A stretch of 64,000 nucleotides of DNA from Isoetes taiwanensis (taxonomy: Eukaryota > Streptophyta > Lycopodiopsida > Isoetales > Isoetaceae), in the NCBI GenBank assembly GCA_021234155.1, contig JAJEKV010000023.1:5417945-5481944 (forward strand). The letters are read 5' to 3'. A program made the position numbers and the translations under genes. Within the stretch, counting starts at the first letter, position 1. The number at the start of each line of letters is the position of its first letter. The notes below the pieces were generated by a model. It saw nothing but the letters and a program-made list of their open reading frames with translations, did no database searches and was not told where the DNA came from. Shown here one piece after another: positions 12,571-24,602 of this stretch.

Positions 12571-13452
12571 TTTAGATTAATTGATGTGTAGTTAAGATTA
12601 TTCTACGCATGCAACCTATGCTTATGTATGGGTTGCATGCGTTGTTACCGATGATGAGACCACTACGGTGATCTTTAGGACGTGGCGTAATGTCATTGTA
12701 GGCATGACCGCGGTTTTGCTTGGATGGTAGATTAAAAAGTCTACTTCCGTCTCCCGGAAGTAGATGACCTCGAGAGATAAGAGGCCATTCAGCCATGCAT
12801 TGATAGGCAAGCACCTCTAGTCAATGCCTACTACGGGAAGGATCCTTCATGCCCAAATACGGGGAGGACACCATCCTTCATGCCAAAGGCAACTAAAGGT
12901 GTAGGCATGAGTGTCATCCTAGGCATGATAGGGCGCTGTCTCCACGGCCACGATGGAAGAAGCATCCTCTTCCTACGCCGGGAGATTAGTCATGCATCCA
13001 TTTAGTTAATTAAATAGGTGGTTACCTTATAACCATAATTTTATTAATAATTAAAATGGTACTAGCGTAGTGTCGACCTACAGGCCAGCGCTCCGGAGGG
13101 CAAGGAGGTCGAGCTACGAAGACTTGCAACACAAATTTTGTTGGAATGTGTTGCAAGGAATGAAGAGTACCTCGAAGGATAATTGTATACGAAATTGTTA
13201 AATTTTGATAAACTTAAATGTATTAAGTGAGGCTAATAAGTACCTTACTTTAATAGAGTTATGAATTGATAAGTTATTTGAGATAATGTAATGTCGTAGT
13301 AATGTTTAAATATATTACCTTAGAGTAATTCTAATAATTGTGTAAGTGTAATAACAATAAATTGTATGCATCAAGTTGGTTGCAGGACAAGAAGATCCCA
13401 AGGTGGGGAGACCCACGATGCCGCGGACGGCATCATTTCAAGGTGGGGAGAA
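12571..13452 (+). other. Gypsy element 3' non-coding region with duplicated polypurine tract
   Basis: About 880 bp lie between the chromodomain remnant and the LTR with no gene seen. A small hairpin (CTACTTCCG / CGGAAGTAG) sits near 12,739–12,766. The motif AAGGTGGGGAGA occurs twice, near 13,395 and again at 13,440–13,451 immediately before the LTR. The second copy is the expected polypurine tract position. Confidence 0.6.
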
Positions 13453-15035
13453 TGTGACGTTCCAGCACAGTATACGATCCCAGAACGTATACTGTACTGC
13501 CTCGTCACGCGTACACGCCATCCCGATTGACGTGCACGCCGATGTGTAGCCAAGCAAGTAGCACCCTAGGGGGCAACTTGCAAGTGTGTGCACATTTATC
13601 CATGTGCACATTTACCCATGTGTGCACATACACATTTACCCATGTATACACCTTAGTCACTTAATTAATAAAGGCAAGTGGGCCATACCCATTTATCCCA
13701 CATGCTCAAGGGATAATGGAAGCCCATCCCTAACTTATAGTCTATATAAGGCATAGGCAACCCTAACTTTCCATTTTCGTCCATAGCCGTCTAGAACTCC
13801 GTTTTGCTTGCTTCAAGAGCCAATCTTGCCTCCCGAAGCCTGTCTGAGCAGTCTAGCTCATCAGCTTCCCTTCCTAGTCTCATCTTCGAGCAGTTCTGCA
13901 GCATGGACGCGTTTAGACCAGGAGGAGCAAGCCAGGGATCAGGTACTTTGCCAATTCAATAGTCTAAACTGCCTCCCAGACATAGAGTAAGTAGGTTTAA
14001 CTTATTGATTTGCCCATAGCAGCCAACTAGATCCCTAGATATCAAGCCATAACTAAAGAACCTAACTCTGTGATTTAGATTAAATCTTATTCTTTAGTTC
14101 TTCTATGATATGTATGTGATGATGATCTGTGGAATCATTGTATTGGAAAGGGGGGTAGAGGCCTTAAAAGCTTAGTAGTTGATGCTCCTAGCTAGCCCTC
14201 TTTAATGCACTATTAAATTCGGCCTGTGTACAAGAACCAAACATGGTTGTGGGTGAAGGGGCCAGACTGGCTTACAAGGAGGTTCATGTCCTGACTCATG
14301 ATCATGTCCCTCTGGTAATAAAGCCTATCGGGGACTATTGTGAACTAGACCTAATGCTCTGCCACTGCGTGTGGGCTTTGCATGGGTTCGACACTCTTGG
14401 GGTGTTGGACACCTTCCATGGAGTTCAGTCGAGTACGGGCAGTGGCCCTCTAGTCACCTTGAGTCAGCATGCCAACCTCTGGTGGGAGTGATCCCTACCT
14501 GCCCCATCGGAACTGGGGAGATGCAACCCAGGAATAGCCCCTTTGGCTATGCATCCGGCGGGCTACAGTCAAGTCCCAACACTTTTCAACCTACTCTGCA
14601 AAGTGTGCACAGGAGGGGCGGATGGAGTGGACTACCCTAAGCCATGTTCTATTGCCAGCCAAATCCATTTGCCATGAATTCTGTCTGCAATGACTTCTAG
14701 AGTCCCAAGCCGTCAGTCATCCCCTTTGAGTCTGAGCCTTGGGTAGGATCCCCATATGTGATGTGCTGATCTTTGTCTATGCAGATATGTTGTGAGCCAT
14801 CCTTCGTGATGGTCATATGATATTGATGTATGTATACTGACATGTATGTTTACGCTTCCGCAGCTAGGTAGGCGCTGAGGGAGACGGGGTAAAATGACCC
14901 CTTCATTCTTCCCACTGGAACTCATCAAGGTTGCAGTGACACGTGGAGGGCCTTGTATCAGCATGGAGCTGGTATGGGGGATGAACTCCTATTTGTATAC
15001 GGTGAGTGCACCGTATACGAGTAGGGGACGTCACA
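13453..15035 (+). mobile_element. 3' LTR of truncated Ty3/gypsy element, 1,583 bp
   Basis: It starts TGTGACGT right after a polypurine tract and ends ACGTCACA, a perfect 8-bp inverted end pair beginning TG and ending CA. A TATA-like CTATATAAGG lies at about 13,741–13,752, suitable for a U3 promoter. No matching 5' LTR is in the window and the internal region is cut at about 11,680, so no target duplication can be tested. Confidence 0.8.
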
Positions 15036-15098
15036 ATAGCTAAAAGCCCAATGAAGGACATTTGCATCTACAAACTAAGCCCAACATTAAAGTTTGTT

Positions 15099-15491
15099 CT
15101 GATATGCTTGCAGCACTTTAGACTAGGAAGTACTACTAAGTTTGTGGGCAACAGCACTTTAGACCAGGTTCTTGTCAATCTCAAGTACTATTAAGCTTGT
15201 GAGCAGCTGGGGGATTGATACTAAAGCATGCTTTCTATAATCCTTTGCTTACAAGTGTAAAACTGGTTGCACAAGTTTTCGAGAAAAGGGTTCGTTATCT
15301 GTTAGTTGTACTTTCTCATCAGATGCTGCTGATGTAAGTAAGCTTCTTGAGCATTTTATTTATCAGGCCAACATGGCTTCACTATGTTTATTCTTTCTAT
15401 CTGTTCTTTGGAGGTCAATATTGTAACATGTTTTATATTAATAGAAAACCATCTTGCCTTCAAAAAAAAAAAAAAAAAAAGAAAAAAGAAG
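15099..15491 (+). mobile_element. Retroposed insertion with poly-A and 15-bp TSD
   Basis: ACATTAAAGTTTGTT is repeated at 15,084–15,098 and 15,492–15,506. The insert ends in a long A-run (15,463–15,480). These are hallmarks of LINE-mediated target-primed insertion. The body has no recognisable frame, so it may be a truncated LINE 3' UTR or a retroposed transcript. It landed about 50 bp beyond the gypsy LTR. Confidence 0.8.
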
Positions 15492-15687
15492 ACATTAAAG
15501 TTTGTTGCTAAAGCCTGAATAGCCCCTTATAAAATGTTGCTGTTGATTAAATCCACATATACCAAATTGTAAGGTGGTAAAATTAAGTCTCACATAAATT
15601 CAAGCTCACAAGGTTGGTCAACAAACATGTTTCAAATTACCATATTACCTATTGTAATCTCATATGCAACTTAAGCGCGAACTCCTG

Positions 15688-16860
15688 CATTCATATTCAC
15701 GTAATTTTTTGTAACGCTTCTTCCGCATGGAATGGATCTATCATATGGTGGATATACACATGCCCTTCATTACCAAATGACTCCTTAAGAAACACTTTAT
15801 AAGGAATGCCATCATACAATTTCATGTATTCTCTTCTTGTTCTTGTGTTATTTCATGGTTCCAAAGTGAATAGATAATGAATGATCTCAATTTGTTTCAT
15901 GAACCAGGTCTGATCCCTTTAGCATCTATAACTTGTTATAGTATAATTTGCAAAAGAGCTTGTCATCCTTTCAGCATCGTATGATTTTGTGGTATTATGC
16001 CCCCAATGTTCCAATACCAAGGATTTTTATTAAATAAGTAAGTTTGTTCTATTATCAAACGACCCCTATGTATGAGCATTGCTCCAAACACAAATCTTAT
16101 CTACAATTCTGAAACTTTATTACAGAACACTTGCAGCCAAGCAACATCTAAAACTAGAGGCACATGTTGTGTTCATATGAGCACATACTAGAAACTTATA
16201 AATCTGCTACATCGAGCAGGCTATATCTGTTTTGCAGTAGTACGTGTACTTCACCTGCAAAGTGTCTCTCTATCTCAGGACAAAAAACACTTTAGAGATG
16301 GATTATACTCATCAAATGATGCATAGATAGAGATAGATAGTTGATTATTGTTAAGTTGACCACAGAGAGACAATAGCGGAGCTGCAGATTAGAAATAAGA
16401 CAATCACAGAGCATAAAAATAGACGAAATCAAGGACAAAATGGCGGAATAAAATGAATAGACAAAATCAAGGAATAAATGGAGGAACAATAGGCTTGAGA
16501 TATCTGCGGCCATATTTGCGCCACTCTTAGTTGCAGCAGTCGAGGTTTCTTTGAGGTTCAATCTACAAGACCTATTCGAGTTGAACAAAAAAAAAAGCTG
16601 ATAATGAAAATGCCCATTTTTTGTCCGATTTTTTTGCGAAAGGCAGAACATGGTTGTTTTCCGCGATGACATTTTATTTGGCCACATTTTTCATTTTTGC
16701 AAACCCGAGGCAAAAGAAATACATTCCCCCCCCCCTAAAGAGGGGAGGCCAAAACAGTCGATTTTGGCAATTATAAACTAGGGAACTAACAGAGTGACTT
16801 CTTGATGCCTTCAATGTTGAGAACCCCGGTCCCTTTTTGCAATCTATATCAAAGATGAAA
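15688..16860. repeat. Segmental duplication, copy 2 (partner 10,592–11,640)
   Basis: Same ordered blocks as copy 1, with an extra ~400 bp around 16,200–16,600 that copy 1 lacks. The right end runs directly into the broken C4H exon. Confidence 0.7.
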
Positions 16861-17276
16861 ATATCAAACACCACATTTCTTGTATGGGAACCAAAACCTG
16901 CACCTAGAGTAGAAGATGAAAATATCAAACACCTCATTCCTTGTATGGGAACCAAAACCTGCACCTTGAGTATGAAGCACGTCTTTTGCAAGCTCTGGCA
17001 AGGAGACAACCATTCGGTTTCTCTGCCCCATTTTCAACATAAAAATGTCGCCATATTTCTTGGCCAAATCTGCAAGATTACGATGGTTAAGATCATCCCC
17101 AACTTGGAGCCAGCTATTGAAGATGGAGAAGCTGGGAGGACCAAGAGGAAGCTTGAGATTTCTGTCCAAGGGATAGAATTGGACGCTTGAAAGTCCAAAT
17201 TCGGTGCAGTTGATGCAAAAGTTACGATACTGGCAAGGGTTGCTATGATCGGGAGTCTGATTCGGAAAGTGGGCAT
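16850..17276 (-). pseudogene. C4H: Cinnamate 4-hydroxylase (CYP73) exon fragment, broken
   Basis: On the minus strand, about 17,169–16,950 encodes [20 protein letters not shown], then [10 protein letters not shown] and [10 protein letters not shown], followed by [13 protein letters not shown]. This matches the N-terminal region of plant C4H, the P450 that hydroxylates trans-cinnamate in the phenylpropanoid pathway at the ER. The upstream hydrophobic anchor is not in frame. A tandem duplication of about 60 bp repeats the FGSHTRN…FDIF segment, out of frame in the second copy, near 16,857–16,966. No haem-binding region follows. It is a fragment, possibly moved by a transposon, fused to the duplicated segment. 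Confidence 0.85.
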
Positions 17277-17279
17277 TGA

Positions 17280-18060
17280 TCAGAAATACGAATTAAATTT
17301 TTTTATTTGAGTAGATTATGCGAACTCATAGTGCAAATAGAAGTTCATCGGTGAATGAGGCTTTCAATTTGTCCTAGCTCTATGTTCAATCTGGACCCTC
17401 AAATCAATAAGCTCCTGACATCTCCACCTTTTAAATGGGATATGTGGGGCATAACCCTATTTCACACCAACCATCCCTAGGATTTGCCCTTCGGGCAACC
17501 CAAAAATACAACAACAAATTGAGTGTTTTTTCTTTTTTTTTTTTAGCACGTTTGCACAAACGTAAGTGGACACTTTGAAGCAATTTCAGAGTGTCCACGT
17601 TGCTGGCAGGTGGGATTTTTGTGCAGGTGGCTGATGTTTCCGTCGTTGGATTTCATCTACGATCAAGAAAATTCAAGGAAATTCCAGCGTGTTCATGGCA
17701 TTTGGGAAGTTATGCCCGCACCACTTTGCCAAATCGATTTGATTTTTAGAAACCATTTGGTTTGTTCTTGCGGCACTCTGGCGGCAAGTAAATTCTTGTA
17801 TTTTAAAGCTATTTGGAAGTTTGCAAGTCTGTCGGCGGTTAAATTTTTGTATTTCAAAGCGATTTCAAAGATGCAATGGAAGTAATGTTTTTGTGTACGA
17901 CTATGTCGTGGCAACCGGATTCTGCTTTCTTGGATCGTTCCATGCTGGATGCATGTAAAATACAGATGGATTCGTGTTTGGTGGAGCTCCGAAATCTTGC
18001 CCTGTTTTTGGGCAAATGTTGCATTTCTTTACTAGTGTTTAAACCACAGTAGAGTTTCAT
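17280..18060. other. No gene recognised
   Basis: AT-rich intergenic DNA with poly-T at about 17,528–17,543. No exon or element boundary is clear. Confidence 0.45.
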
Positions 18061-18083
18061 CCGATGACATCAATTTGATCTTC

Positions 18084-18167
18084 TGGAGATATGGAGCAAA
18101 AGCCAGAGGAGCAAAAACCAAGTCTGGAGATATGGAGCAAAAGCCAGAGGAGCAAAAACCAAGAGAC
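18084..18167 (+). repeat. 42-bp tandem duplication
   Basis: A 42-bp unit beginning TGGAGATATGGAGC and ending AAAACCAAG occurs twice in succession with near identity. One frame gives MEQKPEEQKP. It lies upstream of the SIZ1-like exons but is not a recognised SIZ1 segment. Confidence 0.8.
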
Positions 18168-18611
18168 CCTGTTGTTACAGTGCAGGTAAAAATGATGTTA
18201 TGTTTCGTGGCTCTTCTGCCGTATAACACACACAAAACAACATCCTCAGACACACGAAGCACATGATTGTTCCTTCTCTACCGAACCTACTGTGAGTATT
18301 TTCCTCTTCCCTTGAGCATTTGTATTGTTAAGCGGGTGAAATTCGAATTGGTCCATTCTTCTACAGTGTGGCCTTGCGGTTGTGGGATTTCAAGGAACTT
18401 ATGTCAAGAGGAAGAAGGAAATTAGTACCAGAGCAACAAACACATAATGGCATCACTGATTTTTGAGATTGACATGGCAAGAGGAGTGTGGAACATTCTG
18501 CCTACCTTGGCAGGCATTCCATGATGACATATACAGGTACAATGCATCCTTTGGCATTCTATGACAAGAGCTTTAAGGAACTCTTAACATGTTACAAATT
18601 TTTAATTTCAG

Positions 18612-21600
18612 AAAAGTACGCGGTCCAGCAGCGATGGAATTAGCAACTGGCAATAAGAATATCCAGATGGGTTTTGCAAGCATTGTACGATCAGACGATC
18701 AAGATGAACCAGCTACTTGGGAAGTACGTTGTCCGTGTGGAAGTTCCCAGGATCTGGGCACAATGATTCAGGTTTGTTTTAGGAACGTCGACAATGATTC
18801 ATGTTCGTTAGAAATGTCTGAATTGTCATCAAGTCAATAATACATCTGCTTTTCTTCTGTCGTTTGCAGTGTGATAATCGCGATTGTGGGGTTTGGCAAC
18901 ATCTGAATTGTGTTATAATTCCAGAGAACACTTCTGAAGGAGCTGATCCGGACATTCCTTCCCAGTTCTATTATGAAACTTGTCGAATAGACCGTGGTGA
19001 CCCGTAAGCATATGAAGTTCTAGCATGTTAGAAATGACTTTGATAATTTATAAGTTGTGACTTAAATCTCCGCCATGCAGGTTCTGTGTTACCATTAAGC
19101 AGACAATGACTTCGACTCGACTCAGTTGTGCTGGACCCAAAGCTGAGGGGTAATAAGTTTTGGGCCATCTCATATAGCTAGTTTTGTGATTCACTTCTTC
19201 ATCTCTCATGTTCGATTACTTTTTAATTCCCAGCCAAGGTCCTCTACAAACGGTTGAGAAGACCTTTACATTATCAAGGGCAGACCGTGATCTACTACAT
19301 CGTCCAGGCCATGATTTGCAGGTGTTCATTCAAAGACTGCATGCTATGAGTCTCCAACTTAGTTAGTTGCAAGTCATTGGGACCTTTTCGCCCTGTTCAT
19401 TCTAGTAATAAATCAAGTTCTTACTTTACAGGTTTGGTGTGTCCTCCTTAGTGATAAAGTATCTTTTCGGATGCATTGGCCAGCATATGCAGATCTTCGT
19501 GTCAATGGTATTTAATTTTTACTTGCCTTGTTTTTCTCTAGAAGTTTCTTTGGTACTGTGTACTGGCATATAATTGTTTCCCTTCATATCCACAATAGTC
19601 TAAAATTTTCCCACCGCTGGCAATGTGGAGCCTAAGGCATCCAGGCTTAGCTCTGTTATCAGTATTCTTTCATGTCTCTTAAAAACACAGGTGCATTGTT
19701 CATGCTTGCCAACTAAGAAAATTGATGCAGTAACATTTTACTTAATTAAGCGATGGAATTAGCAACTGGCAATAAGAATACCCAGATGGGTTTTGCAAGC
19801 ATTGTACGATCAGACGATCAAGATGAACCAGCTACTTGGGAAGTACGTTGTCCGTGTGGAAGTTCCCAGGATCTGGGCACAATGATTCAGGTTTGTTTTA
19901 GGAACGTCGACAATGATTCATGTTCGTTAGAAATGTCTGAATTGTCATCAAGTCAATAATACATCTGCTTTTCTTCTGTCGTTTGCAGTGTGATAATCGC
20001 GATTGTGGTGTTTGGCAACACCTGAATTGTGTTATAATTCCAGAGAACACTTCTGAAGGAGCTGATCCGGACATTCCTTCCCAGTTCTATTGTGAAACTT
20101 GTCGAATAGACCGTGGTGACCCGTAAGCATATGAAGTTCTAGCATGTTAGAAATGACTTTGATAATTTATAAGTTGTGACTTAAATCTCCGCCATGCAGG
20201 TTCTGTGTTACCATTAAGCAGACAATGACTTCGACTCGACTCAGTTGTGCTGGACCCAAAGCTGAGGGGTAATAAGTTTTGGACCATCTCATATAGCTAG
20301 TTTTGTGATTCACTTCTTCATCTCTCATGTTCGATTACTTTTTAATTCCCAGCCAAGGTCCTCTACAAACGGTTGAGAAGACCTTTACATTATCAAGGGC
20401 AGACCGTGATCTACTACATCGTCCAGGCCATGATTTGCAGGTGTTCATTCAAAGACTGCATGCTATGAGTCTCCAACTTAGTTAGTTGCAAGTCATTGGG
20501 ACCTTTTCGCCCTGTTCATTCTAGTAATAAATCAAGTTCTTACTTTACAGGTTTGGTGTGTCCTCCTTAGTGATAAAGTATCTTTTCGGATGCATTGGCC
20601 AGCATATGCAGATCTTCGTGTCAATGGTATTTAATTTTTACTTGCCTTGTTTTTCTCTAGAAGTTTCTTTGGTACTGTGTACTGGCATATAATTGTTTCC
20701 CTTCATATCCACAATAGTCTAAAATTTTCCCACCGCTGGCAATGTGGAGCCTAAGGCATTCAGGCTTAGCTCTGTTATCAGTATTCTTTCATGTCTCTTA
20801 AAAACACAGGTGCATTGTTCATGCTTGCCAACTAAGAAAATTGATGCAGTAACATTTTACTTAATTAAGCGATGGAATTAGCAACTGGCAATAAGAATAC
20901 CCAGATGGGTTTTGCAAGCATTGTACGATCAGACGATCAAGATGAACCAGCTACTTGGGAAGTACGTTGTCCGTGTGGAAGTTCCCAGGATCTGGGCACA
21001 ATGATTCAGGTTTGTTTTAGGAACGTCGACAACGATTCATGTTCGTTAGAAATGTCTGAATTGTCATCAAGTCAATAATACATCTGCTTTTCTTCTGTCG
21101 TTTGCAGTGTGATAATCGCGATTGTGGTGTTTGGCAACATCTGAATTGTGTTATAATTCCAGAGAACACTTCTGAAGGAGCTGATCCGGACATTCCTTCC
21201 CAGTTCTATTGTGAAACTTGTCGAATAGACCGTGGTGACCCGTAAGCATATGAAGTTCTAGCATGTTAGAAATGACTTTGATAATTTATAAGTTGTGACT
21301 TAAATCTCCGCCATGCAGGTTCTGTGTTACCATTAAGCAGACAATGACTTCGACTCGACTCAGTTGTGCTGGACCCAAAGCTGAGGGGTAATAAGTTTTG
21401 GACCATCTCATATAGCTAGTTTTGTGATTCACTTCTTCATCTCTCATGTTCGATTACTTTTTAATTCCCAGCCAAGGTCCTCTACAAACGGTTGAGAAGA
21501 CCTTTACATTATCAAGGGCAGACCGTGATCTACTACATCGTCCAGGCCATGATTTGCAGGTGTTCATTCAAAGACTGCATGCTATGAGTCTCCAACTTAG

Positions 21601-22072
21601 TTAGTTGCAAGTCATTGGGACCTTTTCGCTCTGTTCATTCTAGTAATAAATCAAGTTCTTACTTTACAGGTTTGGTGTGTCCTCCTTAGTGATAAAGTAT
21701 CTTTTCGGATGCATTGGCCAGCATATGCAGATCTCTGTGTCAATGGTATTTAATTTTTACTTGCCTTGTTTTTCTCTAGAAGTTTCTTTGGTACTGTGTA
21801 CTGGCATATAATTGTTTCCCTTCATATCCACAATAGTCTAAAATTTTCCCACCGCTGGCAATGTGGAGCCTAAGGCATCCAGGCTTAGCTCTGTTATCAG
21901 TATTCTTTCATGTCTCTTAAAAACACAGGTGCATTGTTCATGCTTGCCAACTAAGCAAATTGATGCAGTAACATTTTACTTAATTATTTGTTGCAGGGGT
22001 GCAAGTGCGGGTGACTAATAGACCTGGAACACAGTTACTTGGTATCAATGGACGAGATGATGGGCCTGGGGT
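18612..22072 (+). pseudogene. SIZ1: SIZ1-like E3 SUMO ligase fragment (PHD finger + PINIT), with exons triplicated
   Basis: Exons in copy 1: 18,612–18,771, 18,870–19,003 (PHD), 19,081–19,149, 19,234–19,321 and 19,432–19,507. A final exon starts at 21,997. Motifs are WEVRCPCGSS, MIQ/CDNRDCGVWQH, SQFYCETCRIDRGDP, TFTLSRADRDLLHRPG, WCVLLSDKVSFRMHWP and RVTNRPGTQLLG, then GINGRDDGP. Plant SIZ1 ligases attach SUMO to nuclear targets. The PHD reads histone or SUMO-E2 cues and PINIT helps substrate choice. The N-terminal SAP and the catalytic SP-RING are missing. Exons a–e occur three times before the last PINIT exon, so a normal transcript would repeat PHD–PINIT. The end is fused to omega-amidase-like sequence, so this is a chimeric pseudogene or novel gene. 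Confidence 0.85.
18632..21988 (+). repeat. Three head-to-tail copies of a 1,119-bp exon–intron unit
   Basis: Units start at the GCGATGGAATTAGC motif near 18,632, 19,751 and 20,870. The start-to-start distance is 1,119 bp for both steps. Only scattered single-base differences separate them, introns included, so the amplification is recent. Each unit contains five SIZ1 exons. In unit 1 the second Cys of the final PHD CxxC pair is intact but the first reads Tyr (TAT); units 2 and 3 read Cys (TGT). Confidence 0.95.
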
Positions 22073-22303
22073 GACGACTATGATGTTGCACTTAAATGGA
22101 TTAATAGGACACACTGGGACGATCCTCTTGGCTTCTATAAGTCCTACTTTTCAGCTTCCTCTTCCGCTGCCATGCTGTCTGAATTGGCTTGTAGAAAGGT
22201 GGTCACCATTGTTGGTGGATCTATACCTGAGCGATTCAATGGCAAACTATATAATACTTGCTGTATTTTTGGAAAAGATGGCGTTCTCAATGCCAAACAT
22301 AGG
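22073..22303 (+). pseudogene. Omega-amidase (nitrilase-family) exon fragment
   Basis: The frame ending at 22,303 encodes AMLSELACRKVV, TIVGGSIPER, KLYNTCCIFG and LNAKHRK, then a GTAAAC donor. This matches the omega-amidase/NIT2-like family that hydrolyses alpha-ketoglutaramate. Only this one exon is present; the catalytic Lys and Cys exons are not found downstream. The preceding 90 bp (LKWINRTHWDDPLGFYKSYF) may be a third source. It is fused behind the SIZ1 PINIT exon, which suggests transposon- or break-mediated exon shuffling. Confidence 0.75.
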
Positions 22304-24602
22304 AAGGTAAACCTGCTTTTAAATTTATGCTTTTGTCTTAAGAATGTTGTTGCTATTCTCAGTGTGTTAAGTAATTTGATGATGTCGTTTTAAGCACCAA
22401 GGTGCTGAGCTTAACCCTGTTATACGCCAGAATGCAATGAAGCAAAATGCCAAGTAGACCAGCATCATATGCAACTGCACTTAAGAGTATGCCCCATGCT
22501 GTTCAACTTCCTTTTGTTCAGCAGTGACCATGAGCAACCTATCCAGCAGACAACTGCAGCAAAAAGATGCCTATTTCTTCCAGAAGATTTTTCACCTATA
22601 TGGACATTAATATAGTCTAAGGATGGAATGTGGAGAAGATGATGTATTAGTGATTTTGCTAGATATTGCTAATCCTTAAATCCTTGGGCAGTGCGTCGAA
22701 GTGATAGTTTGTCCAACGATTAGTTCAAGCTTCTGACACTATCTTTCTAAAGTTTCGGCTGGCCAGCCATCCAATATTGCCCATTGTGTACAAGGCAGGA
22801 ATAACAGGGGATAGAACCGGCATCATCTGTTACTCTCCTACTGTTATAAGGTTGGGTGGACGCCATCCTGAATGAGATATTATATCCTTGGTGAAATAAG
22901 AGGGAGCTCCCCATTACTTTACTGCAATGTTCTTTCACACTCATCTATTCTTTTCACATTCTTGCTTCAAGAAATTTTTTTTAACAATCAATAGATAATT
23001 TTGTTAATGATGTGGAAATATTCTACAGTAAAAAATAATGCTTTGATTAATTTGAATACCACAATATCTAGTTTGAAATTATTTATTTTAGCTAAGCCAT
23101 GATGAGGGCAATTGACTAGGTCCATCTTTATCATGAAACATTATGTAGCTAGTGTTAATACGGGGTTCTAGAATACTTCTAAGTCCAAAATTGTGTATGT
23201 TCTTTCTTTAGGGAAGTTAAAGGTCATTTTTCTCCCAGCAACAATAGGGAAGGCAACACGAATATGCCCACGTTGCAGGAGATGATGGTAGAAGCATATC
23301 AGTGGTTACCATTAGGTGATTCACAATGTTGTGATAAAATCCAACAAATGTCTCTTTTTTGGGCTCCTTACTCATTTGCACAAGGTGGCATTGTTCTTTT
23401 TTGCGAACTGATTTTATCATTCTTGTAGTCATCACTGATAGTCTAACTGAAGGGTTATAAGTGGACTGGACAACCAAAAAGTCTTGCAACATTCGATGGT
23501 GTCGCCATGCTCCTTTCTACTTATTTGCTATTTTTCCTTTCTAATCTATGTTCTTCTTGCCATGAGGTTGTGGCTACAAGGATATGTCGGAGTTGGGTGT
23601 GCACAGGAAACCCAAACGGCCTGCCTTCCCTTGTGTTGTCTGATTTTGTTGTCTAATTTGAGGCGCAGAGAAGAGTTGCAGAAGATGTTTAAGCAGAGCA
23701 TAAAATACACAATAATCCAAGAATTGTTGATGATTTTTGACATCCAAGTTCATACAAAATTAGCAAATAATCATGTCCCTAGCTATTTTTGCCAATGTGA
23801 CTCAAACTTTAATTAATGTTCACACAAAGTTAGCAAATAATCATGTCATGAGTATGAGAACATATACCTTGCTCTGATGTCAAGTATAATTGCCTACAAA
23901 TTATGCTTAAAGTCTTCATATGATAAATTACAGAGACAAAAGAACATTATCAAAATATGTAATTTCTGTAAAATGTGATCAAACGTGCTTTTGACTAGTT
24001 TTTTTTTTTTTTTTTTTTTTGGCAGCAAAGGGCATCAAAACTTCAAATATGCCCAGAATATCCAACACCAAAATTCATTTGGATAAAAGGCAGTTAACCC
24101 TAATTTACCAAACCCAATTGTTGATTTTCATAGTTTCGCAAGGTTTTAAGAACCCTAAAGTCTAGGAACTGCGTTCCAATCCTTCCGAGCCAAGAATGGA
24201 AAAGAACGTGGATATCTGAGAGCCAACGATAAATCCCTTGCCCTTCCCTTTCGTCCTCGAATTGCCACTGTTGCCGCACTTGGTACTTATGCGTGAAACA
24301 CTTACTTTCAATTCCTGGAATGCTTCGTGGACAATCTGTTGAAGGTCAGTATCGTTCGTTATTCTGTTCAGCTGATCAGGTTTGGGTTTTAGATTCATTT
24401 TACTGTTCCATCAAATTGGCATTGTTGGGCTGCTCAAATTGATATGGAGCCATAGTTCAATGTTGCCTACATACAGCCATATGCACATAGGTTAGAATTA
24501 TAGGTGGGTTTGGAGAAATGTGGATAACACTGAGCAGTGTAGACAATTGCTTCCTAAACACGTTTTGTCAATCCTGACCTTAGAAAGTGATCCATTCTAC
24601 AG
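22304..24602. other. Intergenic region, no gene recognised
   Basis: AT-rich sequence with a poly-T run at about 24,001–24,020. Short frames on both strands (for example 23,484–23,816 plus and 24,162–24,398 minus) match no family I know. The last ~400 bp probably hold the promoter and 5' UTR exon of the ADCK2-like gene: an acceptor-like CTACAG ends at 24,602. Confidence 0.5.

Noticed and set aside
24162-24398. 78-codon minus-strand frame upstream of the kinase gene as a divergent gene
   Set aside because: The sequence is plausible but has no known motif and lies where the kinase 5' UTR is expected.
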